Source of the DNA: Clostridia bacterium
GTDB lineage: Bacteria > Bacillota > Clostridia > Oscillospirales > Acutalibacteraceae
Reading direction: 5' to 3'
Assembly: GCA_900772705.1 (NCBI GenBank)
Contig: CAAGRQ010000152.1
Coordinates: forward strand, 1-7,560
DNA length: 7,560 bases
Part shown: piece after piece, positions 1-6,768 of the stretch
How positions within the stretch are numbered: position 1 is the first letter of the stretch
Layout: each line of letters opens with the position of its first letter
Notes under the pieces: generated by a model
What the model saw: only the letters and a program-made list of their open reading frames with translations
The model's database searches: none
Told to the model about the DNA's origin: nothing
Program-made: the position numbers and the translations under genes

Positions 1-1
1 C

Positions 2-403
2 ATAATTTTCGGCTTAATGCACGGAAATGTTATACAGTTTGTTTTTGCCTTTACGCTCGGCATTATGCTGGCATACATCACTATTAAAACAAACAACATA
101 TTTATCCCGATGCTCATTCACGGATTAAACAACGGAATGTCCGTGCTAAAAACAATAATAGAATTTGCCGCAAACGAGAAAGCAGGAGAAACCGTTACGA
201 GCGTTTTGTTCTACATTTGGGGTATTTTGGGAATTGCGGCACTTATCTATCTCGCCTCAACCAAATCTTTCAAATCCGAAAAAAAGCCCAAAAATCCGTA
301 TGACAACAGTTTTGGAACAAAGGTACTTTGCGTGCTTCCCGGTCTGGCTCTGCCGTTTGGAATACTGCTTTATCTCACATCGCAGTATGTAACAAAGGTG
401 TGA
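2..403 (+). CDS. CPBP family intramembrane metalloprotease, C-terminal part (5' end outside window)
   Basis: The frame is open from base 2 and gives 133 residues, so this is the C-terminal part of a protein that begins before the window. It shows two of the conserved CPBP (CAAX protease and bacteriocin-processing) motifs: FxxxH as FGLMH at partial residues 3-7, and HxxxN as HGLNN at residues 40-44, inside hydrophobic helices. The EExxxR motif normally found earlier would lie upstream of the window. A further membrane helix lies around residues 60-80, then a Lys-rich loop, then a last hydrophobic stretch before the end. Members of this family are integral membrane endopeptidases, used for prenyl-protein maturation, bacteriocin immunity or other roles; the substrate here cannot be told. 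The stop is one base before the tadA start, so the two are probably cotranscribed. The internal Met at base 17 is not the true start, because the FxxxH motif begins before it. Confidence 0.88.
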   Translation: MIFGLMHGNVIQFVFAFTLGIMLAYITIKTNNIFIPMLIHGLNNGMSVLKTIIEFAANEKAGETVTSVLFYIWGILGIAALIYLASTKSFKSEKKPKNPYDNSFGTKVLCVLPGLALPFGILLYLTSQYVTKV

Positions 404-404
404 T

Positions 405-866
405 ATGCAAATTCAGTTTATGCAAAAAGCGCTTGAGCTTGCAAAAATCAGCGCCGCAGAGGGCGAAGTTCCGGTAGGTGCGGTAATAGTGAAAGGCAAC
501 GAAATTGTCGGTACCGGACGAAACAGACGGGAGTACGGCAAAAATGCGCTCTATCACGCAGAAATAGAAGCGATAGACAATGCCTGCAAAACACTCGCCG
601 GCTGGAGGCTGTGGGAGTGCGATATGTATGTAACGCTCGAGCCGTGTCCAATGTGTGCCGGTGCGATAATCAATTCAAGGATTAAAACCGTTTATTACGG
701 AGCAAGCGACCTAAAAGCGGGCAGTTTCGGCTCAGTGGTTGACTTTAATTCTCTCCCTTATAACCACAAACCCGAAGTTGTTTCGGGCGTTATGGAGGAC
801 GAAGCAAAAGAAGTGCTGTCCTCGTTTTTTAAGGCACTCAGAGAAAAGAAGAAGTCTGACAAATAG
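405..866 (+). CDS. tadA: tRNA-specific adenosine(34) deaminase TadA
   Basis: This 153-residue protein has the usual length for TadA, the cytoplasmic zinc enzyme that converts A34 to inosine in the anticodon of tRNA-Arg(ACG) so that it can read CGU, CGC and CGA. The cytidine/deoxycytidylate deaminase fold is clear: VPVGAVIV at 22-29, then HAEIEA at 51-56 with the zinc ligand H51 and proton-shuttling E53, then TLEPCPMCAGAI at 77-88 with zinc ligands C81 and C84. A Lys-rich tail closes the protein. The start at 405 follows the upstream stop by one base, and AAAGG at 394-398 in the end of the previous gene serves as ribosome binding site, suggesting translational coupling. A Met at codon 6 is a less likely alternative, since family members usually carry a few residues before MxxAL. 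Confidence 0.96.
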   Translation: MQIQFMQKALELAKISAAEGEVPVGAVIVKGNEIVGTGRNRREYGKNALYHAEIEAIDNACKTLAGWRLWECDMYVTLEPCPMCAGAIINSRIKTVYYGASDLKAGSFGSVVDFNSLPYNHKPEVVSGVMEDEAKEVLSSFFKALREKKKSDK

Positions 867-869
867 GTA

Positions 870-898
870 TTGAAAATTAACCGAATATGTATTATGAT
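870..898 (+). promoter_or_regulatory. Sigma-A type promoter for sdaAB-sdaAA
   Basis: A TTGAAA -35 box (870-875) and a TATGAT -10 box (893-898) are 17 bases apart, each one base off consensus. The promoter begins 3 bases after the tadA stop and predicts transcription from about 905, so the serine dehydratase genes can be expressed independently of tadA. The start site is a prediction. Confidence 0.75.
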
Positions 899-906
899 AG
901 TAAAGA

Positions 907-940
907 GCGACGGTGCTTTCGTACCGCCGCCTTTATATTT
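907..940 (+). terminator. Hairpin plus T-rich tail between tadA and sdaAB
   Basis: Bases 907-916 pair with 921-930 (10 positions, one A/C mismatch, one G/T wobble) around a TTTC loop, and CTTTATATTT follows. It can act as the intrinsic terminator for the tadA transcript. Because the promoter at 870-898 predicts initiation at about 905, the same hairpin would also sit at the extreme 5' end of the sdaAB mRNA. The T tract is interrupted by A residues, so termination is probably partial. Confidence 0.6.
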
Positions 941-955
941 GTCGGGAGAAGTCAT

Positions 956-1612
956 ATGAATATATTTGAAATACTCGGTCCTGTTATGGTCGGACCGTCA
1001 AGTTCACATACCGCAGGTGCAGTAAGAATAGGCTACGTCTGCCGCAAACTGATGGGCGAAAAAATAGTAACTGCGGATATTGGACTTTACGGCTCATTCT
1101 TGCTCACGGGAAAGGGACACGGAACTCCGCAGGCAATTGTTGCGGGACTGCTCGGAATGACTCCGGACGATGCGAAAATTCCCAATTCGTTTGAAATCGC
1201 AAAGGCTCAGGGACTTAAATTTACAATAGGCGAAGCAAAACTGAAAGAGGCTCACCCGAACTCTGTGCTGCTGAAACTTACAGGCGAAAGCGGCAAGGAA
1301 CTGGAGGTAATCGGCGAATCTCTCGGCGGCTCAATAATAAACATAGCGCAGATTGACGGACTGCCCGCAAACATTTCGGGCGACTATCCTACCCTGATTG
1401 CAAGCAATATGGATGTGCCGGGAATGGTTGCAAAGGTATCAAAAGTTCTGTTTAATGCAAAAATCAACATAGCACAGATGCATCTATACAGAGCATCGAG
1501 AGGCAAAAACTCCGTACTCATAGCGGAATGCGACCAAGAAATAGAAAGCAAAACATTAAATGACATCAGAGATTTAGACGGAATAATGAAGGTGTCATAT
1601 CTCGGAAAATAA
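956..1612 (+). CDS. sdaAB: L-serine ammonia-lyase, iron-sulfur-dependent, beta subunit
   Basis: This 218-residue protein is the beta subunit of the [4Fe-4S] L-serine dehydratase that deaminates L-serine to pyruvate and ammonia in the cytoplasm; the length fits the family. The N-terminal beta domain shows GPSSSHTAGA (13-22) and GSFLLTGKGHGT (46-57), both typical of the family. Residues about 144-218 form an ACT domain starting YPTLIASNMDVPGM, a likely small-molecule (serine) sensing module. The start at 956 is chosen because GGGAG (944-948) lies 7 bases upstream and the GPVMVGPSSSHT motif begins near the N-terminus as in homologues. A longer in-frame reading from 887 would put the promoter's -10 box and the 5' hairpin inside the gene. 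The alpha subunit follows after 12 bases. Confidence 0.96.
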   Translation: MNIFEILGPVMVGPSSSHTAGAVRIGYVCRKLMGEKIVTADIGLYGSFLLTGKGHGTPQAIVAGLLGMTPDDAKIPNSFEIAKAQGLKFTIGEAKLKEAHPNSVLLKLTGESGKELEVIGESLGGSIINIAQIDGLPANISGDYPTLIASNMDVPGMVAKVSKVLFNAKINIAQMHLYRASRGKNSVLIAECDQEIESKTLNDIRDLDGIMKVSYLGK

Positions 1613-1624
1613 GAAGGAATAAAT

Positions 1625-2500
1625 ATGCCGTACAATTCTGTAAAAGAAGTTTTGAATATATGCAAAAAGAAAAAATGCGAAATTTGGCAGGTCGTATTAG
1701 ACGAACAGGTTAGCGAAACGCTTTTGTCAAAAGAAGAAACCTTTGAGGATATGAAAAAAATGTATTCGGTTATGAAGCAAACGGTCGCCGAATATGACAA
1801 AGACGCAGTATCCTCGGGCAAAATGGCAGGCGGTGCAGGCGAACTGTTGAGAAAGTACAACGAAAAACACGATAAAAATCTGCTCGGCGGTTTTTTATCG
1901 AATGCAGTTGAATATGCTGTAAAGACAGCAGAGAGCAATGCGTGTATGAAAAGAATAGTTGCCGCACCGACAGCAGGAAGTTGCGGTATTATTCCGGGTG
2001 TACTCATAGCGTACGAAAATACATTCGGCACTGACGAGGACGAACTTATTAAAGCATTATTCACCGCCTCGGGAATCGGAAATGTCATAGCACAAAACGC
2101 ATCTATCAGCGGTGCTCAGGGCGGATGTCAGGCAGAAATAGGCACAGCCTCGGCAATGGCGGCAGGAGCACTCGCATATCTTGAGGGCGGCAGCAACGAC
2201 TGCATAGCGAACGCCGCCGCTCTTGCTCTGAAAAATATGCTGGGACTTGTATGCGACCCGGTTGCAGGACTGGTAGAAGTACCATGCATAAAGCGAAATG
2301 CGGCAGGAGCAACGAATGCCGCAGTCGCAGCGCAAATGGCGCTGTCGGGAATAAAAAGCATTATACCGATTGACGAGGTAATCGACTCTATGTACTCGAT
2401 AGGTTGCTCAATACCTACATGCCTGAGAGAAACCTCGCAGGCAGGGCTTGCGAAAACTCCGACCGCAATACGAATTGAAAAGAAACTAAGAAAAAATTAA
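1625..2500 (+). CDS. sdaAA: L-serine ammonia-lyase, iron-sulfur-dependent, alpha subunit
   Basis: This 291-residue protein is the catalytic alpha subunit that binds the oxygen-labile [4Fe-4S] cluster and pairs with SdaAB. Family motifs are APTAGSCGIIPG (114-125), GGCQAEIG (166-173), CDPVAGLVEVPC (210-221) and a C-terminal CSIPTCLRETSQAG (261-274). Cys168, Cys210 and Cys221 are 42 and 11 residues apart, the same spacing I recall for the cluster cysteines of the single-chain Legionella enzyme, so they are the likely cluster ligands. GAAGGAA (1613-1619) is the ribosome binding site, 5 bases before the ATG. The split two-gene form is typical of Bacillota; many other bacteria carry a single fused chain. 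The gene ends just before a bidirectional terminator. Confidence 0.96.
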   Translation: MPYNSVKEVLNICKKKKCEIWQVVLDEQVSETLLSKEETFEDMKKMYSVMKQTVAEYDKDAVSSGKMAGGAGELLRKYNEKHDKNLLGGFLSNAVEYAVKTAESNACMKRIVAAPTAGSCGIIPGVLIAYENTFGTDEDELIKALFTASGIGNVIAQNASISGAQGGCQAEIGTASAMAAGALAYLEGGSNDCIANAAALALKNMLGLVCDPVAGLVEVPCIKRNAAGATNAAVAAQMALSGIKSIIPIDEVIDSMYSIGCSIPTCLRETSQAGLAKTPTAIRIEKKLRKN

Positions 2501-2510
2501 CACGCATAAC

Positions 2511-2552
2511 AAAAACTCACCCAATCCAATAAGCGGAAAGAGTGAGTTTTTT
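2511..2552. terminator. Bidirectional intrinsic terminator between sdaAA and leuB
   Basis: AAAAACTCAC (2511-2520) pairs perfectly with GTGAGTTTTT (2542-2551), giving 10 bp around a 21-base loop. The T run serves + strand transcripts from sdaAA, and the A run on the left becomes a T run for the convergent leuAB transcript. The long loop and the A/T-rich half of the stem make it weaker than a compact terminator. Confidence 0.8.
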
Positions 2553-2569
2553 ATATTATTTAGTTTATT

Positions 2570-3640
2570 TTACAGCAGAGACGCTACCATATCGCCCATC
2601 TGCTGAGTATTTACAGCCTCAAAGCCGTCCTCGTAAATATCGGGAGTTCTCACCTTAGTAAGAGCGACATCAACAGCCTTTTCTATGGCATCTGCCGCCT
2701 CGCTTTCGCCAAAGGTATAGCGGAGCATCATTGCACCCGAAAGAATAGTTGCAAGCGGATTAGCCTTGCCCTGACCTGCAATATCCGGAGCGGAGCCGTG
2801 AATAGGCTCATAGAGTCCGAACGTTCCCTCTGCAAGAGAAGCGGAAGCAAGCATACCGATTGAACCGCTTATCATAGAAGCCTCGTCTGATAGAATGTCG
2901 CCGAAAATATTTGATGTAACGATAGTGTCAAACTGATTGGGATTACGCACAAGTTGCATAGCGCAGTTATCAACATACATATAGGAAACCTCAACCTCGG
3001 GATAGTCCTTTGCTGTCTCCTCCATAACCTTTCTCCAAAGTCTTGATGAGTCGAGCACATTAGCCTTATCAACGCAGGTAAGTCTCTTTTCCCTTTTCAT
3101 AGCATACTCAAAGCCTGCTTTAACAATACGCTTTATCTCGGGATATGTATATCTCTCTGTATCATAAGCGCCAACAACTCCGTTTTCCTCGTATGTTCCA
3201 CGGTCGCCGAAGTAGATTCCGCCGGTAAGCTCACGCACGATAAGAATATCCAAACCGTCGCCGATAATCTCCTCTTTAATCGGAGAAGCGGATTTAAGCG
3301 GTGCAAAAATCTTTGCCGGACGAAGATTTGCAAAAAGTCCCAAATCCTCACGAATTGCAAGAAGTCCCTTTTCGGGTCTGTTATTTCCCGGCTGACTGTC
3401 CCACTTTGGTCCGCCTACTGCGCCGAGAAGCACAGCATCGCTCGCCTTGCAAGCCTTTGCGGTTTCTTCGGGATAAGGAACTCCCGTTGCATCAATGGCA
3501 CAACCGCCGAGGAGTTGATAGTTATAATCAAATTTGAAACCGAACTTCTCCCCTGCCTTATCCAAAACCTTAATACATTCATCAACTATTTCGGGTCCGA
3601 TTCCGTCACCCTTTAATACAGTAATTTTATAATTCTTCAT
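2570..3640 (-). CDS. leuB: 3-isopropylmalate dehydrogenase
   Basis: This 356-residue protein oxidatively decarboxylates 3-isopropylmalate with NAD+ to the keto precursor of leucine, using Mg2+ or Mn2+ in the cytoplasm. Motifs in order are GDGIGPE (11-17), REDLGLFANLRP (97-108) with substrate-binding R97 and R107, RELTGGIYFG (136-145) with R136 and Y143, DKANVL (191-196) with K192, D224, and NIFGDILSDEAS (244-255) with metal ligands D248 and D252. The NAD-binding segment HGSAPDIAGQGKANP follows at 281-295. All expected active-site residues are present and the length is normal. The start at 3640 is chosen because GGAGG (3646-3650) lies 5 bases upstream; a Met overlapping the leuA stop at 3652 would swallow that ribosome binding site. 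It follows leuA by 11 bases. Confidence 0.97.
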   Translation of the reverse strand: MKNYKITVLKGDGIGPEIVDECIKVLDKAGEKFGFKFDYNYQLLGGCAIDATGVPYPEETAKACKASDAVLLGAVGGPKWDSQPGNNRPEKGLLAIREDLGLFANLRPAKIFAPLKSASPIKEEIIGDGLDILIVRELTGGIYFGDRGTYEENGVVGAYDTERYTYPEIKRIVKAGFEYAMKREKRLTCVDKANVLDSSRLWRKVMEETAKDYPEVEVSYMYVDNCAMQLVRNPNQFDTIVTSNIFGDILSDEASMISGSIGMLASASLAEGTFGLYEPIHGSAPDIAGQGKANPLATILSGAMMLRYTFGESEAADAIEKAVDVALTKVRTPDIYEDGFEAVNTQQMGDMVASLL

Positions 3641-3651
3641 ATTTTCCTCCA

Positions 3652-5388
3652 TTAGCAAACATCAAATATGCCCGGCATAGTATCGTCACGCATTGTGTCC
3701 TTTTGGTCACGGTTAATGGCGCAGATGATGCCTTTCATACAAGCGTAGCCGATATTATGGCTTACGCCGATACCGAATATGCTCTTGCCCTGCGGTGTTT
3801 TAAGATGAATGTAACTGATAGCCTTTGAATCCGAGCCGACAGAGATAGCGTGTTCATCGTAATCAATGAACTGATATTCTCTTAGCGGAGTCTTGTTCAT
3901 AGCGTCACAGAATGCCGCAACAGGACCGTTGCCAACGCCCTCTATGACTACCGGTTCGTTATCCTTGTACTTAAGAGTTCCGCTGAAATGAACCTTAGTA
4001 AGGTACTCTTCCTCGTTTTTCTCCTCAGTAATCTTATAGTTGGCAAGTCTGTAAGGACCGTTTACATTTCTGTATTCCTTTTGGAACAAATCGAAGATTT
4101 CATCGGCAGTAAGTTCCTTGCCCTTCTCATCACAAGCCTTTTGAACCACTGCGCCGAACTCGGGATGCATAGCCTTAGGCATCTTAATGCCGTAATTGTT
4201 TGCAAGAATGAATGCCGTGCCGCCCTTGCCCGACTGCGAATTAATACGAATAATCGGCTCGTATTCTCTGCCGACATCTGCCGGGTCGATAGGAAGATAC
4301 GGTACTTCCCACAAGTCGGAGCGACTCTCGTCCATATACATCTTGCCCTTATTAATAGCGTCCTGGTGCGAACCCGAAAATGCGGTAAACACAAGTTCGC
4401 CTGCATACGGCTGACGAGGCGGAACACTCATCTTTGTGCAACGCTCGTAAACCTCTTTAATCTCGTTAATGTTATGGAAATCAAGTTTCGGATCGACGCC
4501 CTGAGTCCACATATTAAGTGCAAGCGTAACCAAGTCGACATTGCCTGTACGCTCGCCGTTTCCGAAAAGAGTGCCCTCAATTCTGTCTGCACCTGCAAGA
4601 AGTCCGAGTTCTGCGGCGGCAACGCCCGTTCCTCTGTCATTGTGAGGATGAAGCGAAATAATCGCATTTTCTCTGTTCGGCAAATGACGGCAGAAATACT
4701 CTATCTGGTCTGCATAGCCGTTAGGAGTAGAGCCTTCAACGGTTGACGGCAGGTTGAGGATAATCGGATTTTCCTTTGTAATATGGAGTTCTTCCATAAC
4801 TCTGCGACAAATTTCAACAGCGTTGTCCATCTCGGTGCCTGTGAATGACTCGGGAGAATATTCAAAACGAATATTCATATCGGGATTACGTTTTTTCTCT
4901 TGCTCGGTAAGTTCGTAAATCAACTTTGCGCCGTTGACGGCAATGTCGATTACGCCGTCCATATCGGTCTTAAATACAACCTTTCTCTGAAGCGTCGAGG
5001 TTGAATTATAAAAATGCACGATAACATTTTTAGCACCGTCAATAGCCTCAAAGGTCTTTTTGATTAGGTGCTCTCTCGCCTGCACCAAAACCTGAATCGT
5101 AACATCATCGGGGATATATCCGCCGTCGATAAGCGTTCTCAAAATCTCGTATTCCGTCTCGCTCGCAGACGGGAAACCTACCTCGATTTCCTTAATTCCG
5201 ACATCAATAATCGTCTTAAAAAATTCGAGTTTTTCCTCCAAATTCATTGGGTCAACAAGCGCCTGGTTACCGTCTCTGAGGTCAACACTGCACCAAATCG
5301 GCGCCTTTGTAATCTGCTTATTAGGCCACTGTCTGTCCGGAATGTCAATCGGCTTGAAACCGACATACTTTTTGTAACCTTCGTTCAT
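3652..5388 (-). CDS. leuA: 2-isopropylmalate synthase (long, type 2 LeuA)
   Basis: This 578-residue enzyme condenses acetyl-CoA with 2-oxoisovalerate to 2-isopropylmalate, the committed and normally leucine-inhibited step of leucine synthesis. Its length and N-terminus (RQWPNKQITKAPIWCSVDLR at 19-38) fit the longer LeuA type known from actinobacteria and fungi rather than the shorter Escherichia form. The DRE-TIM metallolyase barrel shows DLRDGNQ (36-42), HPHNDRGTG (247-255) with metal ligands H247 and H249, and GNGERTGN (276-283). Residues from about 430 to 570 form the C-terminal LeuA dimerisation and leucine-binding domain, with GVGNGPV and DYDEHAIS. The start at 5388 follows AAAGGAG (5397-5403) by 8 bases. 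Expression is controlled by the T-box leader immediately upstream. Confidence 0.97.
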   Translation of the reverse strand: MNEGYKKYVGFKPIDIPDRQWPNKQITKAPIWCSVDLRDGNQALVDPMNLEEKLEFFKTIIDVGIKEIEVGFPSASETEYEILRTLIDGGYIPDDVTIQVLVQAREHLIKKTFEAIDGAKNVIVHFYNSTSTLQRKVVFKTDMDGVIDIAVNGAKLIYELTEQEKKRNPDMNIRFEYSPESFTGTEMDNAVEICRRVMEELHITKENPIILNLPSTVEGSTPNGYADQIEYFCRHLPNRENAIISLHPHNDRGTGVAAAELGLLAGADRIEGTLFGNGERTGNVDLVTLALNMWTQGVDPKLDFHNINEIKEVYERCTKMSVPPRQPYAGELVFTAFSGSHQDAINKGKMYMDESRSDLWEVPYLPIDPADVGREYEPIIRINSQSGKGGTAFILANNYGIKMPKAMHPEFGAVVQKACDEKGKELTADEIFDLFQKEYRNVNGPYRLANYKITEEKNEEEYLTKVHFSGTLKYKDNEPVVIEGVGNGPVAAFCDAMNKTPLREYQFIDYDEHAISVGSDSKAISYIHLKTPQGKSIFGIGVSHNIGYACMKGIICAINRDQKDTMRDDTMPGIFDVC

Positions 5389-5422
5389 TTTAAGTTCTCC
5401 TTTCAATGTGTGCAAAGGACAT

Positions 5423-5454
5423 AAAAAATCCCCTACACCTGTTAAGTATAGGGG
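5423..5454 (-). terminator. T-box regulated intrinsic terminator before leuA
   Basis: On the - strand CCCCTATAC pairs with GTGTAGGGG (9 bp, one U/G wobble, 7-base loop) and is followed by A and six T. The left strand of this stem is also the right strand of the T-box antiterminator, so the two folds are mutually exclusive. Confidence 0.93.
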
Positions 5455-5697
5455 CGTAATATACGCGGTACCACCCTATTTCAGCAGCAAATTGCCGCCC
5501 TTTGACATCTATCAATGTCTCAACCGATAACGCAGTTACACGGCTCGCACCTATTAATTTCTATTCGGTACGGCGACTCGGCAGGGAGTTATTCACCATA
5601 TATCTTCCATCGGTTCACACCGTCCACCGACTCTCTGACGCCGACATAAGGTCTTTTTCTGCTTCGCAGTCTTTAAGGGTACTGTTTAATTTTCAGT
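5423..5697 (-). promoter_or_regulatory. T-box leader (tRNA-Leu sensing riboswitch) of leuAB
   Basis: The - strand carries the T-box core AGGGTGGTACCGCG at 5477-5464. The antiterminator can be drawn fully: ATAGGG pairs with CCCTAT, a 7-base UGGUACC bulge follows, then GCGTA pairs with TACGC around TAT. The CCCCTAT strand is shared with the terminator. The bulge UGGU would pair with an ACCA acceptor end, which fits the A73 discriminator of tRNA-Leu. Stem I lies roughly at 5570-5645 with a CAGAGAG K-turn element. A CTC leucine codon (5588-5586) sits within AATAACTCCC, where the specifier loop is expected. Further hairpins are GACAT/ATGTC and GCGGCAA/TTGCTGC. The exact specifier frame is inferred from the operon content; uncharged tRNA-Leu should allow readthrough into leuA. 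Confidence 0.94.
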
Positions 5698-5703
5698 AAA
5701 TAT

Positions 5704-5731
5704 ATTATAACAAAAAATTATAATTTGTCAA
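5704..5731 (-). promoter_or_regulatory. Sigma-A promoter of the leuA T-box transcript
   Basis: On the - strand TTGACA (5731-5726) and TATAAT (5709-5704) are both perfect consensus, 16 bases apart, predicting a start near 5697. The -35 box begins 2 bases after the stop of the upstream phosphoribosyltransferase-like gene. Confidence 0.88.
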
Positions 5732-5733
5732 TA

Positions 5734-6375
5734 CTATATCTTTGAATATCCGTAGCCGTTGCTTATTGCGTCAACCGCAACGCCTTTTTGGCAAAGTGGA
5801 CAATCGTGAGAGGGATATGAGATATAGCCCGGAATATCCGAGGTTGAAAACAGTGTGTCAACCGGCACGCCGTTAATTTTGCTCTGCATGGAAAATGCCG
5901 AGGAAATACCTGCAACCTTGCCACCGTAATACTTTACGCTCTCGGTAGCACGCTCAACAGTTCGACCCGAGGTGATACAAGAGATAAGAATAAGTACATT
6001 CTTGCCGTAAATCATTCGGCGGAGATTATCACGAAAGATGAGATTTCCTGCTGCGTCATATTCGCTTCCGACAACATAAACGGTGCTGTCGGGATTCGGA
6101 GAGAGCATGGTGGGCTGTGCAAGTTGCTCTGCAAGGTATGCGCCGAGTGCCTGAGTTTCGTAAAGGCAAAGCACGGTGTCTACATCAATGTTGTTTTTAA
6201 TATAGTATTCTGCCATAAGTTTTGCCGCATCGGACGAAACCTTGATATTGTGCTTAATATCCGATGTTCCGACATAATAGTTAATATGATTGTTAGCCGA
6301 AATGAAATGACCCGGCATAACGTGAATAAAAACATTTTCGTTTCTCGGTGATGTGAGAGTATAAACCTGTGACAT
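5734..6375 (-). CDS. Orotate-phosphoribosyltransferase-like protein with unusual PRPP loop
   Basis: This 213-residue soluble protein resembles the type I phosphoribosyltransferase fold. It opens with HVMPGHFISANNHINYYV (18-35), a segment I associate with a clostridial OPRT-like family. The expected PRPP-binding strand-loop is KNVLILISCITSGRTVERA (125-143). There the usual two acidic residues before xxTTG are I131 and S132, while T135, S136 and G137 keep the phosphate loop. Near the C-terminus CPLC (192-195) could bind a metal with nearby His190 or Cys133. Whether the protein transfers ribose phosphate, or only binds a nucleotide as a regulator, cannot be decided here. It has its own promoter and an AAAGGGG ribosome binding site 7 bases before the ATG. 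It ends 2 bases before the leuA promoter, so its readthrough would enter the T-box. Confidence 0.75.
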   Translation of the reverse strand: MSQVYTLTSPRNENVFIHVMPGHFISANNHINYYVGTSDIKHNIKVSSDAAKLMAEYYIKNNIDVDTVLCLYETQALGAYLAEQLAQPTMLSPNPDSTVYVVGSEYDAAGNLIFRDNLRRMIYGKNVLILISCITSGRTVERATESVKYYGGKVAGISSAFSMQSKINGVPVDTLFSTSDIPGYISYPSHDCPLCQKGVAVDAISNGYGYSKI

Positions 6376-6396
6376 AATAAAACCCCTTTTTCTTTA

Positions 6397-6425
6397 ATTT
6401 TACAACATAGAGTTCAATATTGCAA
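6397..6425 (-). promoter_or_regulatory. Putative promoter of the phosphoribosyltransferase-like gene
   Basis: On the - strand TTGCAA (6425-6420) and TAAAAT (6402-6397) are 17 bases apart, predicting a start near 6390, 15 bases before the ATG. Both boxes deviate from consensus and the surroundings are very A/T rich, so this is a moderate call. Confidence 0.5.
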
Positions 6426-6483
6426 TAGGTAATTTTAATTTGATAATATTAATGTTATGTTAACAGGCGTAAAAAATCTAAGT

Positions 6484-6614
6484 GCTCCCCTTATCAAGGG
6501 GAGATGTCGCCGCAGGTGACAGAGGGGATTGGCGAAGAGAATTAGGACGATGTTCGGAATAGTTACGCAAATCCCTCCACCGCTTTGCGGTCCCCCTCCC
6601 TTGTTAAGGGAGGC
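6484..6614 (+). repeat. 131-bp hairpin-rich dispersed repeat, copy 1
   Basis: This copy matches 7260-7390 at 126 of 131 positions with no gap, in the same orientation, and identity stops sharply at both ends. It opens with an 8-bp hairpin, CTCCCCTT-ATC-AAGGGGAG, and closes with another, CCTCCCTT-GTT-AAGGGAGG. Its first and last 20 bases form an imperfect terminal inverted repeat (15 of 20). Inner hairpins are GTCGCC-GCA-GGTGAC-like and ACCGC-TTT-GCGGT. It has no convincing coding content. The layout is that of a non-autonomous palindromic element (MITE- or REP-like). No obvious target duplication flanks this copy. Confidence 0.85.
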
Positions 6615-6646
6615 GGGTGGCGTTAGAATCTTGCTTACGATAGGTA

Positions 6647-6675
6647 TTGACAAATCAATATTATTTGACTATAAT
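6647..6675 (+). promoter_or_regulatory. Perfect-consensus sigma-A promoter for a small antisense RNA
   Basis: TTGACA (6647-6652) and TATAAT (6670-6675) are both exact consensus with the optimal 17-base spacer. The predicted start is near 6682. No plausible gene follows on the + strand, and a strong terminator is reached within about 90 bases, so the product should be a small RNA. Confidence 0.85.
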
Positions 6676-6681
6676 AAAAAT

Positions 6682-6768
6682 AGATAAGGAGCTTGCCGAT
6701 AGACGGTTAGCCCTTCAAGTAGTTAAAAAATAACCGCTTGTTTTTCAGGACACGGCGGTTATTTTTTT
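6682..6768 (+). ncRNA. Candidate antisense small RNA (RNA antitoxin)
   Basis: The predicted transcript is about 87 nt, from the consensus promoter to the T run at 6762-6768. It has a 5' hairpin (6691-6698 with 6704-6711, loop ATAGA, one mismatch and one wobble), a single-stranded A/T-rich linker and the terminator hairpin. No start codon with usable spacing follows the AAGGAG at 6685-6690, so it is probably not an mRNA. Its last ~44 bases are fully complementary to the 3' end of the convergent small-peptide mRNA. TTAGCC at 6707-6712 can pair with GGCUAA just upstream of that mRNA's Shine-Dalgarno sequence. Boundaries are predicted, not measured. Confidence 0.65.
6725..6767. terminator. Bidirectional terminator shared by convergent small RNA and peptide mRNA
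   Basis: AAAAAATAACCGC (6725-6737) pairs perfectly with GCGGTTATTTTTT (6755-6767), giving a G/C core with A/T arms around a 17-base loop. The + strand reads into seven T and the - strand into six T, so it should terminate in both directions. The stop codon of the small peptide (6761-6759) lies within the stem. Confidence 0.9.

Noticed and set aside
887..955. Upstream extension of sdaAB to an ATG at 887
   Set aside because: The extra residues would be encoded by the -10 box and the hairpin, and lack homology to the family N-terminus; 956 has a good ribosome binding site.
1384..2088. 234-codon - strand ORF opposite sdaAB and sdaAA
   Set aside because: Antisense to two well-supported genes, spanning their junction, with low-complexity Ser/Phe composition and no start signal.
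3641..3658. Earlier leuB starts at 3658 and 3652
   Set aside because: They would translate through the GGAGG ribosome binding site; 3640 gives the expected N-terminus and spacing.
3988..4746. 252-codon + strand ORF opposite leuA
   Set aside because: It lies entirely antisense to a strongly conserved enzyme with intact motifs and shows no domain or start signal of its own; it is a frame shadow.
5502..5699. 65-codon + strand ORF in the region before leuA
   Set aside because: The region is a T-box leader on the - strand with fully drawn antiterminator and terminator; the ORF is incidental.
6435..6653. 72-codon ORF on the - strand across repeat copy 1
   Set aside because: Almost all of it is the palindromic repeat, it has no ribosome binding site, and it conflicts with the small-RNA promoter. 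It is an ORF created by the repeat.
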